DNA of 36,028 nucleotides from NCBI GenBank assembly GCA_910584215.1, contig CAJTYI010000023.1, positions 1 through 36,028 of the forward strand, written 5' to 3'. Each line of letters opens with the position of its first letter. The first letter of the stretch is position 1. Of this stretch, positions 24,101 to 31,822 are shown one piece after another. A program made the translations under genes and the position numbers. The DNA comes from an uncultured Roseburia sp. GTDB taxonomy: Bacteria; Bacillota; Clostridia; Lachnospirales; Lachnospiraceae. The notes under the pieces are model-generated. The model saw nothing but the letters and a program-made list of their open reading frames with translations. It made no database searches and was not told the DNA's origin.

Positions 24101-25026
24101 TTGAGGTTGACATTCATCGTCACCTTGGAGGCATGGCCGTTTGCATCGCCGATTATCCCACAGTTGCCCAGATTCATCTGCACCCAGAATGTCTCCGTGC
24201 GGTCCGACCCCAGGACAATGTCCGACAGCGTGCTCCTGCCGCTGTCATCCCATGCGTAGGACTTATAGTTTGCACGGCCTCCGGTCTCATTCAGGTTCTC
24301 CCTGCTGCCCGCCGCGGCGTAGGTATAGGCCGGGTGTGTGTACTGGAACTGCAGGTTGATAACACAGCGGCTTTTCGTCTTGTAAATCGTCTTTCCATTA
24401 TCTGTCTTGGACACGAGTGGCTGCTGATCGGCGGCCTCGATATCGCCGGTAAGTGCTTGGACGGTGGTGGTTTTTGTTTCCTTTCCAACTTTTCCAGTGT
24501 TTTGATCAATCAATTGCAGATCATGATGGTTCGCACCACTTATTTCCACTTTCGCAGATACATCCTGTGAAATTTGATCTTTATATGTACCATCTTTTTG
24601 AGGCATTACCGTCAGCTTAATCACAGCAGCAGTCGTATGCTCCCCGTTCGTCCCATTCAGGTTCAGTTTAAAATACCCCTGGGCAGCAATCATGTTCTGC
24701 TGATAGAGGCCGTCTTTTTTTGCGGCTCTCTCAACCGCAATGCCGCCCTCGTCCGCATACCTCTCTTCACCGCTATCCGGCGTAATCACAGTGGACGCTT
24801 CTGCACTGCTATCGGCAGCCGTGAAATCTAACGCCCCCGCCTTCTGTGTAGTAATCTCCTGCATCTCCACAGGCTGTGCCTTGGTATAAGTATACTGTGT
24901 TCCCTCATTCCCTGACAGCAAAAACACACCGCCGCTTCCGCACGCCGTCGCAAATATCAGCAGGCATATAAAAATAATTACTGCCACTGTCCGTTGTATT
25001 GTTTTCAGTTTTGCTCCTGTAATCAT
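21199..25026 (-). CDS. large surface lipoprotein with InlB-type (Listeria-Bacteroides) repeats
   Basis: The protein has 1275 residues. Residues 8-29 are a hydrophobic signal segment ending FATACGSGG, a plausible lipobox, so it is probably lipid-anchored outside the membrane. From about residue 310 to 1090 there are about six repeats of the InlB B-repeat/Flg_new kind. They show paired NGNGGT/DPNGG strands and GWYTEPG, FLGWALSD or FIGWDTDAG turns, ending in YAHW/YAQW/YAVW. No LPXTG motif is present. The last 100 residues (from about TRFIDENYYYKDYG) form a charged non-repeat tail. The ATG follows GAGGAGATATT. It lies 24 nt after the Big_2 protein gene, so both form one operon. An adhesin or wall-associated role is inferred. 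Confidence 0.85.
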   Translation of the reverse strand: MITGAKLKTIQRTVAVIIFICLLIFATACGSGGVFLLSGNEGTQYTYTKAQPVEMQEITTQKAGALDFTAADSSAEASTVITPDSGEERYADEGGIAVERAAKKDGLYQQNMIAAQGYFKLNLNGTNGEHTTAAVIKLTVMPQKDGTYKDQISQDVSAKVEISGANHHDLQLIDQNTGKVGKETKTTTVQALTGDIEAADQQPLVSKTDNGKTIYKTKSRCVINLQFQYTHPAYTYAAAGSRENLNETGGRANYKSYAWDDSGRSTLSDIVLGSDRTETFWVQMNLGNCGIIGDANGHASKVTMNVNLNHPQLTVKYNGNGGTIANSATTKVTYNSPAKRPKSYASLSVRREGYAENKGAEWNTRADGTGRSFTAGTAYLASTYKSFDFARGVSYAAMRNSLSLVLYAQWTPSAAAAKNFQIRLHVNKPAGSLLSMYVGGTFAVSQDVSFYRTAVYEDGGAAYANITAEYLYLYKEVARYNQNGGLKSAGLQQAVNFTVAGHLPVKPEGAVKYGWYTEPAGGDYISMDSTVTVDALSKYAYYKGQKAVIDLYAHWQGSGTIFVNNNGGSYALYTGGGETASWGKAYRTGDQVVFSYAGSGWYNTDSLIQSYPYREGYAFLGWNATDASGSELDDGCIRIGGSGTYGNGAQIPAYVFDSTGCTGDIWITARWKNITHTLTVDNNGGTATVIGANMQPGKKEKWSKTYQEGSDAWFCYTTDTYHTVIPVQSCPSRAGYTFLGWALSDTHTGALLRPAKAPVPDAYLKMDESGGFSKYTFTGAYDGDVTATAHWGKNCTIILDPNGGTLPDGTKEAKTLTPQAVVSKNRWCDVTGEIPVRGTSAFLGWYTEPGYDAGVQVYDAYGKCTNEGTYWKDNLWQYEGGESVTFYAHYQGFRLNVLAGDDHITSVSVGAGGESQTHASNVSLFVQSGETVTVGATVAELYDFYGWTGNAPDGVDAPERKNDFYSFTMPDDDVTLTAHSTDGTYKIIFDPNGGEGHIDDIYPALLTGPVTLPAVGADGPYIHRNENGPSTFIGWDTDAGHYPADCAYTNGATVEPLTTEHYLGEENEPQGVVVLYAVWDYCPGIEAGDLFYTLKEAQSGVITQEELMRHAAASDREDGNIAPGGSLEHENDFTIPGYLPEQFTSMDQSAKVDINYWVVDTAGNTFQTTVTVRVVDTTGVQVTPEQTTRFIDENYYYKDYGHGGLREDSLWKTNVAYRDALLTAFENLNGQTPQMSYYFSHEDIMEMKRFVEEHGVADTKEARASMEFYNRFLRY

Positions 25027-25050
25027 AATATCTCCTCTCGATTACTGAAG

Positions 25051-26700
25051 CTACTCCTCCTCCCAGATATTTATTGCCAATGCTATAAGCCCCAAATCCC
25101 AGTACCACATATCTGGGTTAGAATACACACAGGTGCCATCGGGCATTATCCCATCATACCCATGATCGCCGTACTCTCCCCGCACATAGTGCCAGCCGGA
25201 TGATTTTTCATAATGATCAGCAATCCATGTTTTGTTAAAGCCCCGTGCCTCCATTGATGCCTCCAGCTCAGCGTACATCCCCGGCGTCATAGCCACATAC
25301 ATACTTCTTTCTTCTGGGTGCTCCCGCAGATAGGCATAGACCTCTTTCTCCCGCATAATCGGGGCAGCATCTACATAAATCTCACATGATTTGAAAAGGC
25401 CGCTGCCGTCACAGGTCATGGCATAGACCTTGCACGCTCCCGCGCCAACTCCCGTCACATAACCTTTCTGGTCTACGGTGGCAACGTTTGTGTCGTCGGA
25501 ATAGAAATAGACTGCCCGATTATCCGCATGGGCAGGAAGAACCTGCGTGCGCAGCGCCAGAGCAGCTTTCCCGCCAACTGGAACCCGCCTCGCATACCCG
25601 CCATGCAATGTCTCGTGGAGTGTAAGTTCTGTCACCGGCACCACATTCTTCTTCACCGTGACATAAATCGCCGCACTGACTCTGCCATCCGTGGTCTTTA
25701 CCGTGACCGTCGTCTTTCCCTCTTTCACAGCTAGAATGCCAACCCTGCCTCCGTCCTCCGCCTGCGCCCACGCTATGTCGGGATTATCGCTCACTGCGCT
25801 GACATTTTTATCTCTGACTGTTCCCGGCAGCACCATGGCGTATACCATGATGCCCTTGGCCGGCTCTAATGTCACCTGCTTTGGTACCGAGATCGCTGCT
25901 GCCGCCTGGGTCACCGTCACGGCGCACACTGCTTTCACGCGCTTATTGACTGCAGAAGTCACAGTGACTGTCGCAGTCCCGGCCGCTACGCCCTTTACCA
26001 CGCCCTTTGCGCTGACGGCGGCAACGGCGGGATTACTGGAATGATATATCACGTTACTGCTGCTGACGCCTGTAAGCTTTGTTATGTGAAGCAGAGTCGT
26101 TTTCCCCACCGTCACAGTGAGTTTTTTGTTCTTTATCGCAAGACTGCTCTTTTTGGGCTTTGCTTTCACGGTCAATTTGAACTTTGCCTTGGCTTTTTTA
26201 TTGGACTTTGACGTCACGGTGATGATGGCCGTGCCCTTTTTCTTTGCGGTCACTTCCCCTCTGTCATTTACCGACGCCACTTTCTTTTGATTGGAGCTGA
26301 ACTTAAGATGTGTTTTCTGGCTGCCGGAAAATTTCTTCACTTTTATGATGATATATTCACCGGCATAAAGAGTAGCTTTCGTTTTATGTAATGTAATCTT
26401 TTTGGGAGCAGCCGCTTTTAAGGCGCTATGCACCTGGCCCTCTGTTGGGTCCGCATATAGAGACTCCGTATCCGCAGGCGGCACATAAACATGGCCTGTT
26501 TCCACATCAAAATCCTTAGCACAAGCCACATCCACACCAGATTTGCCCGCGCAGGACATATCTACACCAAATACCGCTCCCCGATGCGTATACCCAAAAC
26601 AGTTACACTCTGTCGGGATAATAAACAGACCAAACGCAGCGGCACATCCAACTGCACATAACAGCGCTCTCACACGCAACTGTCCCAAAATTCCTCCCAT
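25051..26700 (-). CDS. secreted protein with four Big_2 (bacterial Ig-like) domains
   Basis: The ATG at 26700 (after GGGGAGTGTGTT) gives 549 residues. Residues 10-34 form a signal peptide. Residues about 85-170, 175-252, 253-335 and 336-430 are Ig-like domains of the Big_2 type. Their patterns include ITLHKTKATLYAGE, VASVNDRGEVTAKKKGTAIITVT, VAAVSAKGVVKGVAAGTATVTVT and VATVDQKGYVTGVGAGACKV. The C-terminal 105 residues are a separate domain with many aromatic residues (GWHYVRGEYGDHGYDG, MWYWDLGLIALAINIWEEE). There is no LPXTG or SLH motif, so retention on the cell may depend on the lipoprotein encoded next. A promoter lies about 95 nt upstream. Confidence 0.85.
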   Translation of the reverse strand: MGGILGQLRVRALLCAVGCAAAFGLFIIPTECNCFGYTHRGAVFGVDMSCAGKSGVDVACAKDFDVETGHVYVPPADTESLYADPTEGQVHSALKAAAPKKITLHKTKATLYAGEYIIIKVKKFSGSQKTHLKFSSNQKKVASVNDRGEVTAKKKGTAIITVTSKSNKKAKAKFKLTVKAKPKKSSLAIKNKKLTVTVGKTTLLHITKLTGVSSSNVIYHSSNPAVAAVSAKGVVKGVAAGTATVTVTSAVNKRVKAVCAVTVTQAAAAISVPKQVTLEPAKGIMVYAMVLPGTVRDKNVSAVSDNPDIAWAQAEDGGRVGILAVKEGKTTVTVKTTDGRVSAAIYVTVKKNVVPVTELTLHETLHGGYARRVPVGGKAALALRTQVLPAHADNRAVYFYSDDTNVATVDQKGYVTGVGAGACKVYAMTCDGSGLFKSCEIYVDAAPIMREKEVYAYLREHPEERSMYVAMTPGMYAELEASMEARGFNKTWIADHYEKSSGWHYVRGEYGDHGYDGIMPDGTCVYSNPDMWYWDLGLIALAINIWEEE

Positions 26701-26793
26701 AACACACTCCCCATACATTTAAATTAGTTTCATTGGAAAACAGACAAAGATAAAACTGGAAGATAAAAAATAGATTTCATAAGAATATACTTT

Positions 26794-26822
26794 ATTATAG
26801 CATCTGCCCGCCCGGTCTGCAA
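26794..26822 (-). promoter_or_regulatory. promoter of the surface-protein operon
   Basis: On the minus strand TTGCAG (26822-26817) and a perfect TATAAT (26799-26794) are exactly 17 bp apart. The predicted leader to the Big_2 gene is about 90 nt. Upstream, TTGCAACAAAATTGCAA (about 26832-26848) is a near-palindrome that could bind a regulator. Confidence 0.7.
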
Positions 26823-26868
26823 TGATAATTTGCAATTTTGTTGCAAAAAACTTTCCCTTGTAAGTTGC

Positions 26869-26994
26869 TTAAAAGGGCAAAAACAAGGGAAAATACATAG
26901 CAATCCTTTTAACCTTTTCGGGCAGTGTATCAAGAAAGCTCTGGTATTCCTGTATGCGTTCGGGATAACGCTCGTCAACCGTTTCTATAAACAC
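26869..26994 (-). CDS. short 41-residue open frame after the AraC gene, possible gene remnant
   Basis: From a GTG the frame reads MFIETVDERYPERIQEYQ..FLDTLPEKVKRIAMYFPLF, a charged amphipathic sequence that looks protein-like. It begins about 30 nt after the AraC-family stop. A different frame just upstream starts with a better ribosome site (GGAGGGAC, then ATGTGG) but stops after nine codons. A small frameshift would join the two, so this may be the remnant of a gene once co-transcribed with the regulator. I recognise no family. The rest of 26701-27023 holds only the promoter. Confidence 0.3.
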   Translation of the reverse strand: MFIETVDERYPERIQEYQSFLDTLPEKVKRIAMYFPLFLPF

Positions 26995-27023
26995 ATTAAC
27001 TTACTCGTCCACATGTCCCTCCG

Positions 27024-27875
27024 TTATCCCTTCTTCTTTACTACGGGTATCCATACCTCGTATTGTGCGTTCTGCGGGTCTGGATTTAAGTAAACCTCAA
27101 TATCGGGGGCGTTGGCGTATTCATAGCCAGAGGTCGGAAGCCACTCTGTAATAATCCGCTGCTCCAATTCCTGTATGGACTGATTGGTACCCGTTCCAGA
27201 AAAGATTGCCCAAGTAGATGCCGGCACGGTATATTCTTCAAACTCACCGCTTGTTTTTGTGCTGGAAACAGCAATAAAATATTTCCAATGTTCTTCATCA
27301 TTGCAGGCGCTCACACCCAAAAGTCCCATTGGCGGCGTATCCATCATTCCTGCCAATTTCTGTATTGTTCCATTGACAGACGCTTCCTGCCACATCGTTG
27401 GCACAATCATAAAATTATTCTCGATTTGCTTATCGAGCGGTGCAGATACGCCAATAATGCGGAATGCCTCTTTTGTTTCAATTTTATAATTCATTTCAGT
27501 TGCTCCTTTCACAGAAATTTTAAATACAATGGGGGAAAAAGATTTGACAGATACGCCCTCGTCTTTCACTGAAGATGGGGCTATCCCGTGAAAAGACTGG
27601 AACGCCCTGTTAAATGCAGTCGGGGAACGGTAGCCGTACTTCTCTGCAATATCAATAATCCGTTCATCGCCGCCCTGCAAGTCTACCGCTGCTAAAGACA
27701 TTTTTCTTCTTCGGATATACTCTGCCAGAGAGATGCCCGCCATATAAGTAAACATCCTCTGATAGTGATAGGTGGAACAGCAGGCAATCCGCCCAAGCTG
27801 TTCATAGTCAATTTCACCGGTTAGGTGTTCCTCAATATAATTCATGCTTTGATTTAATCTATGGACCCATTCCAT
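27024..27875 (-). CDS. AraC-family regulator with GyrI-like effector domain
   Basis: The ATG at 27875 follows GGAAGGAGGTATCC, giving 283 residues. Residues 1-105 are the AraC double helix-turn-helix at the N-terminus (YEQLGRIACCSTYHYQRMF and AEKYGYRSPTAFNRAFQSFHG). Residues about 125-283 resemble GyrI/Rob-type small-molecule binding domains (FRIIGVSAPLDKQIENNF, ending DIEVYLNPDPQNAQYEVWIPV). Such proteins often sense lipophilic or cationic compounds and activate transporters or detoxification genes. No obvious target operon is adjacent; autoregulation through the short palindrome TCATATGA near its -10 is possible. Confidence 0.88.
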   Translation of the reverse strand: MEWVHRLNQSMNYIEEHLTGEIDYEQLGRIACCSTYHYQRMFTYMAGISLAEYIRRRKMSLAAVDLQGGDERIIDIAEKYGYRSPTAFNRAFQSFHGIAPSSVKDEGVSVKSFSPIVFKISVKGATEMNYKIETKEAFRIIGVSAPLDKQIENNFMIVPTMWQEASVNGTIQKLAGMMDTPPMGLLGVSACNDEEHWKYFIAVSSTKTSGEFEEYTVPASTWAIFSGTGTNQSIQELEQRIITEWLPTSGYEYANAPDIEVYLNPDPQNAQYEVWIPVVKKKG

Positions 27876-27928
27876 GGATACCTCCTTCCACATATATCAT
27901 GCTTCGTGAATATTAATTCATCATTTTT

Positions 27929-27934
27929 ATTATA
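27929..27934 (-). promoter_or_regulatory. probable -10 element of the AraC-family gene
   Basis: TATAAT lies on the minus strand 54 nt before the start codon, next to the palindrome TCATATGA. No clear -35 is present, which suits a promoter that needs an activator. Confidence 0.4.
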
Positions 27935-27989
27935 AGTCATATGATTCAATTATTCCTCTCTATCCTTGCACAAAAAAGAGAGGCGTTAT

Positions 27990-28697
27990 TCAATAATTGA
28001 TATTTGCTTTTCTAGCCTGACTGCATAAGTCGCGAGTAGACAGCGTGTAGCTCTTTCCATCCTTGACAAAATGTGTCCCACACTGACGAAACTCAAAATG
28101 TACTTTGTGAGCGATACATTGCTCCCGTATGGCAAGCACCCATGCATAATCTAGCGGTCTGGCGTTCCTGTCTGATTCGCCGCCAACAACGACTAATTCA
28201 ACATGATCAAGATACGGAGCAAGATTTATTTCCTCAATCAATGGCTGACAGATAATATTTTTATGTTTGATCGGCAGCTCATGGAAAATGGAAAGCCTGT
28301 AATCAGCCCTGTCTTGATTTTCTACCGTGCAGCCAACTGTAACATTATCATATCCGTCGTTCCAGTCCTTGGGGATGCAGTCCATAAACCGTTCAATACG
28401 TTTCGTCAAAAACAGAAAGTGCAGATCGGAACGCTCCCGTATCATCTGCCAACATTCTAAGCGCCATTGATCGGCATCTTCAACCAGAAAATCCGTGGAA
28501 AAGCAAAGATACACAGTCTGTCCCGATTTGATTTTGTACGCTCCTGATTTATTTTTAGCGACAGGAGCGTAAAAGTTATCCGTCTTTACAATATGGTTCG
28601 TATCCATCCCACGCTTGCAGTCACCCTTATGAATGTAACAATATCTGCATCCTTCACTATGTTTGTGGCAGCCACGCCACGGATTCCATATTGCCAT
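27990..28697 (-). CDS. DUF5131 (phage Gp37/Gp68-like) family protein, radical-SAM-like
   Basis: The ATG at 28697 follows GAGAGGAAAT and gives 235 residues. The N-terminus, MAIWNPWRGCHKHSEGCRYC, places Cys10, Cys17 and Cys20 in a C-x6-C-x2-C pattern, as in DUF5131 proteins, which are thought to bind a radical-SAM 4Fe-4S cluster. VYLCFSTDFLVEDAD, FLFLTKRIERF, VTVGCTVENQDRADYRL and VVVGGESDRNARPLDY are further family segments. Members occur on phages and mobile elements as well as chromosomes, and their reaction is not established. The ribosome site belongs to a repeat also found at 11036-11075. Confidence 0.85.
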   Translation of the reverse strand: MAIWNPWRGCHKHSEGCRYCYIHKGDCKRGMDTNHIVKTDNFYAPVAKNKSGAYKIKSGQTVYLCFSTDFLVEDADQWRLECWQMIRERSDLHFLFLTKRIERFMDCIPKDWNDGYDNVTVGCTVENQDRADYRLSIFHELPIKHKNIICQPLIEEINLAPYLDHVELVVVGGESDRNARPLDYAWVLAIREQCIAHKVHFEFRQCGTHFVKDGKSYTLSTRDLCSQARKANINY

Positions 28698-28698
28698 A

Positions 28699-28737
28699 TT
28701 TCCTCTCATTCCGCCGCGCAAGCGGCATTTTGTCAGG
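28699..28737 (-). repeat. short hairpin repeat carrying a ribosome-binding site, copy 2
   Basis: The minus strand has TGACAAAATGCCGC, a GCCGC/GCGGC hairpin and GGAATGAGAGGAAA, directly before the DUF5131 start codon. It shares 19 consecutive bases plus CGGCATTTT with the copy at 11036-11075. Confidence 0.65.
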
Positions 28738-28770
28738 CAGAATATCCCTTCTATTTTTTCATTGTAAATC

Positions 28771-29370
28771 TCATTCCTTGCAATTAGAAAAATGCAAGTA
28801 CGATAAAATACTGATCGGGCAAAAATAGAAACACCAAAATTCCAATACCGCTACGCCTATCCATGTTGGGCCATCCGCTTTAAACAATCCAAGCATTGGA
28901 ACAATCAGACAAGATAAAAAAAACACCCCATGAATCATGAGCATATATTTTAAACACCGGTCTGCTTTCGTCCGTGACGTCACGGTCAACCCTGCAAAAA
29001 ATGTGGCTAATGACATGACAGCATAGCCCAGCAAGTCATAGTTGAACAGCAATCCACATTGCTGAAAATCAAGAAGTAAGGCAGTTTGCTGTGTCAATTC
29101 ATTTAGCCGGACAGTCGTTAGCTGTGCAAAATAGACTAATAAAATGATGGCTGTATATATGGCGGAAAAAGCCACTGAAACATAGCCAGCTAATTTTGCT
29201 TCCTTTTCGGCAAAGTAAGCATATGCGCACATCATTGATACAAAACTAAACGCAATAAACATAGAAGAAAAGTAACTGCCCTCATCAAATCCAAATAACA
29301 TAGACAGGGCAAAGCAGCTTACCGCAATGAAATTGACAACAGAGCCACACATTCCTATTTTCTTATTCAT
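28771..29370 (-). CDS. multi-pass membrane protein of unknown function
   Basis: The protein has 199 residues from the ATG at 29370, with six predicted membrane segments: about residues 8-27, 32-52, 60-82, 108-128, 141-163 and 170-192. There are few charged residues outside the loops, and several cysteines lie in or near the membrane. I do not recognise a family. The ribosome-binding site is weak. A TATAAT on the minus strand at 29436-29431, about 60 nt upstream, may be its promoter. It lies between the DUF5131 gene and an unknown small gene in the lower-GC accessory part of the window. A lipid- or sensor-type role would be guesswork. Confidence 0.7.
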   Translation of the reverse strand: MNKKIGMCGSVVNFIAVSCFALSMLFGFDEGSYFSSMFIAFSFVSMMCAYAYFAEKEAKLAGYVSVAFSAIYTAIILLVYFAQLTTVRLNELTQQTALLLDFQQCGLLFNYDLLGYAVMSLATFFAGLTVTSRTKADRCLKYMLMIHGVFFLSCLIVPMLGLFKADGPTWIGVAVLEFWCFYFCPISILSYLHFSNCKE

Positions 29371-29520
29371 CAATCTGCACCATCACTTCAAAAAAATACC
29401 AACAAATTTACCGATATATACTACTCTATCATTATATTTCAAGATCGGCCATCAACCTGATAATGTCCGGGTGCACCGTCCTAACGATAATCGGTAGTCA
29501 CGCCATAAAATTTCACCGGC

Positions 29521-29940
29521 TTAATAACAATGATTTTTGCGAAAAGCTTGTTCTTCGATAAATCGTCCTGGCGGCATAAATTCTTGAAACAACCATTTTT
29601 CCAACATTTTTACAATAGCATCTTTACTTTTGGAACGGAATACTAATAAGGGGTTTTCCCAATTATCATTTAATATTGCCTGTAATAAAAAAGCTCCGTC
29701 TGGTTCCCCGTCTGGATACCATCCTAAATCTAATTGTAATCTTTGTTGTTCCATCATTCTATTTCGTTTTCGACTTGATATCTTGTGCATTAAGAGTATA
29801 TCTTCTGTAAATGCGAATAGCCAAAGTTTATCTTGTTCGTCAAGTTTTTGAGGTTCTACATTTTCTAATTTATTATAGTCAATCGTCCAGCCGCCGGGAA
29901 CTCTCAACGGCTGTAAATGCTGCCAATTATTTTCATCCAT
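29521..29940 (-). CDS. conserved-looking hypothetical protein, 139 residues
   Basis: The ATG at 29940 follows AGGAGGTGTGAAA, a very good ribosome site, so this is likely a real gene. The product is soluble and rich in Trp, Gln and Glu. It begins MDENNWQHLQPLRVPGGWTI and has an alternating strand/helix pattern (LWLFAFTEDILLMHKIS, LDLGWYPDGEPDGAFLL). The size, acidity and WxxLxPLxVPxGW opening recall small immunity or anti-toxin proteins of polymorphic toxin loci, but no toxin gene is adjacent and I would not assign that role. It lies next to recombinase remnants, which suggests horizontal arrival. Confidence 0.65.
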   Translation of the reverse strand: MDENNWQHLQPLRVPGGWTIDYNKLENVEPQKLDEQDKLWLFAFTEDILLMHKISSRKRNRMMEQQRLQLDLGWYPDGEPDGAFLLQAILNDNWENPLLVFRSKSKDAIVKMLEKWLFQEFMPPGRFIEEQAFRKNHCY

Positions 29941-29956
29941 TTTCACACCTCCTAGT

Positions 29957-30160
29957 TTAGATAGCGAGATTTCTTATCTTCATTTTAACACAATTCCGAG
30001 GGCGTGGAAACGGCAAGTTTTCTGGATAGCTCCGTCTGCCGTGGCAAGGCTGAGTTTCCCACCGCAGTCGGCACAATACCGCCTGATCTATCCGTATCTG
30101 TCTGTTTTTTATGTCGATATCGACAAGCGGCAGTCCACAGAACTCTGCTTTTGTCATCTA
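29957..30160 (-). pseudogene. degenerate recombinase remnant (tyrosine- and serine-recombinase-like pieces)
   Basis: In one frame (from an ATG at 30157) the translation AEFCGLPLVDIDIKNRQIRI matches the tyrosine-integrase segment that precedes the first catalytic region in Tn916/ICE-type integrases (EFCGLTxxDIDxxNRxIxID). In the overlapping frame, bases about 30083-29979 read RRYCADCGGKLSLATADG, which resembles the zinc-ribbon (YCADCGxKL) of large serine recombinases. Neither piece is long enough to function, and the frames change between them. I interpret this as debris from one or two integrative elements at the island edge. The similarities are by eye only. Confidence 0.4.
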
Positions 30161-30190
30161 TGTCATTCTATCTGGTTTATTACAATCATC

Positions 30191-31768
30191 TTAAAATCTT
30201 TTCCGGATTTTCTCCACATCCAGCATCTCAAGGTCCCCCGCCAGTTCTGTCAACTCTGCCTCCAGACAAAACAAATCTACTGCTGTAGCAAAAAAATCCA
30301 GTATCACATTTATGGCAACTGCAATCACAATGGCCTGGGCAGGGATTTCAAGCTGTAAAAGCAGAATCGTATAGCAGGCAAGAGCACCTCCGGGAATGGG
30401 CGGTGTTGCCACAGCCAGTACTACCGCAATGATCAGCGCTGTAATCAGCCATACCGGGGATATCTTCACACCATAAATCTCCGCCATACAAATTCCCATT
30501 ACAAAATATAAAATAGAAAATCCCGGCATGAATACCACCTGACCAAGAGGAACACCGATATTGACAATTTTTTTATCAATCCCCAGCTTTTCCTCGCACA
30601 CTTTCCTGTTCTCCAAAAATGCGGCAGCAGAAGAAGCTGTTGTCAGACCGATCAGAAAAACTGGAAAAACTTTTTTAAAGAAGACTGTCGCAGAAACTTT
30701 TTTACGAATGCACACAAGACCTGTATAAACCGCCATAAGAAAGACATCCCCAAGCAGCATAACCGGCAGCACTTTATAGGCTTTCAGCAGTACAGAAAAG
30801 TTGTTACCAAGAATCATATTGAAAAGACTGCCAAAAATGAAAACGGGGACAAAAGCACTGATATTCTCCATGATTAGTAATATAATGGCATTTGCCTGTT
30901 CTAAAAATTGCGAAACAATCGCAGCCCTGTTCCCCAGAATCAGCATTGCCATCCCTGCCAGGGTTGCAAGAAAAATAATCTGTAAAGGATTTCCCTCCAA
31001 AAAAGGAGTAAAAAAATTGTCTGGTACAATTCCAAGAACCATTTCCAGAAGTTCCGAAAACCGAAAGGAACTGCTGCCGCTGCCTGCAAGAGGAAATAAA
31101 GGCAGGATGGCAATGCCAAATACTGTCGTTAAAATCAGCGTTATCCATAAAAACCTGCTGATCATCCGCTTTCCGACTTTTCCCAGCGTTGCAATATCCC
31201 CGATATTAGAAATACCTCCTGCCACCGACAAAAAGATCAGGGGACCTGCAACGGCACTCAACAGCCCCATAAATGTGTCAAAAACAGGCGTTATCATTTC
31301 CTCTGAAAGAAAATTAACAGTTTTTTCCGGTAGAAAACTGCTTACCATACCGCCAAAAAAAGCCAGTGCCACTGCTGCCAGCAGTGATACTGCAGGAGAT
31401 AATTTTTTCTTTTTTAATGTAAAGGTAAGGTAATTGACTCCGTTTTTGAACTGCCATGTGGGAATTGCTCCCATACCTGAAAGGATGCCTTTTAGGATAG
31501 CGCTTTCTTCGCCGCCGTCCGTATGAACCACATCGTTTCTTTCACCGGGAATAGAAAAACTGGCATACAGACGGTTTATCCGCTTTCTGCACTGAAATTG
31601 AAAAGTCCCCTTTGTGCCAAAAGCTTCCTGATATTTCAGCAGTATCTCTTCCACAGCCAGTCGTGTGCGGAGAATGTCCCTTTTTTCACCATTGGCGCTT
31701 TCACAAAATGTCTCTACTTCATGACACGCCACATCTATATCATGATTTGTCAGGGTGTAATCCTGCAT
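30191..31768 (-). CDS. SDF-family symporter with N-terminal anti-sigma-type HATPase-like domain (second of tandem pair)
   Basis: The ATG at 31768 follows AGGAGTTGAAA and gives 525 residues. Residues 1 to about 120 are soluble and resemble the RsbW/SpoIIAB HATPase fold (TRLAVEEILLKYQEAFG at about 35-51, then FSIPGERND and a final NYLTFTL strand). The Asn of the usual N-box (ExxxN) is Lys here. Residues about 123-525 form the transporter: multiple membrane helices, the Ser-rich hairpin TTASSAAAF, and PPIPGGALACY. Positions that bind Na+ and dicarboxylate in GltPh-type carriers are changed: NMDGT is FMPGF, and in the TM8 segment Arg397 is Ala and Asp405 is Leu (GltPh numbering). The substrate is therefore probably not glutamate or aspartate. 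It lies 48-60 nt after its paralogue. Confidence 0.85.
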   Translation of the reverse strand: MQDYTLTNHDIDVACHEVETFCESANGEKRDILRTRLAVEEILLKYQEAFGTKGTFQFQCRKRINRLYASFSIPGERNDVVHTDGGEESAILKGILSGMGAIPTWQFKNGVNYLTFTLKKKKLSPAVSLLAAVALAFFGGMVSSFLPEKTVNFLSEEMITPVFDTFMGLLSAVAGPLIFLSVAGGISNIGDIATLGKVGKRMISRFLWITLILTTVFGIAILPLFPLAGSGSSSFRFSELLEMVLGIVPDNFFTPFLEGNPLQIIFLATLAGMAMLILGNRAAIVSQFLEQANAIILLIMENISAFVPVFIFGSLFNMILGNNFSVLLKAYKVLPVMLLGDVFLMAVYTGLVCIRKKVSATVFFKKVFPVFLIGLTTASSAAAFLENRKVCEEKLGIDKKIVNIGVPLGQVVFMPGFSILYFVMGICMAEIYGVKISPVWLITALIIAVVLAVATPPIPGGALACYTILLLQLEIPAQAIVIAVAINVILDFFATAVDLFCLEAELTELAGDLEMLDVEKIRKRF

Positions 31769-31822
31769 TTTCAACTCCTAAAAGATTAAATCCGTTCATG
31801 CGGTACTGTTTCATCTTGACTT

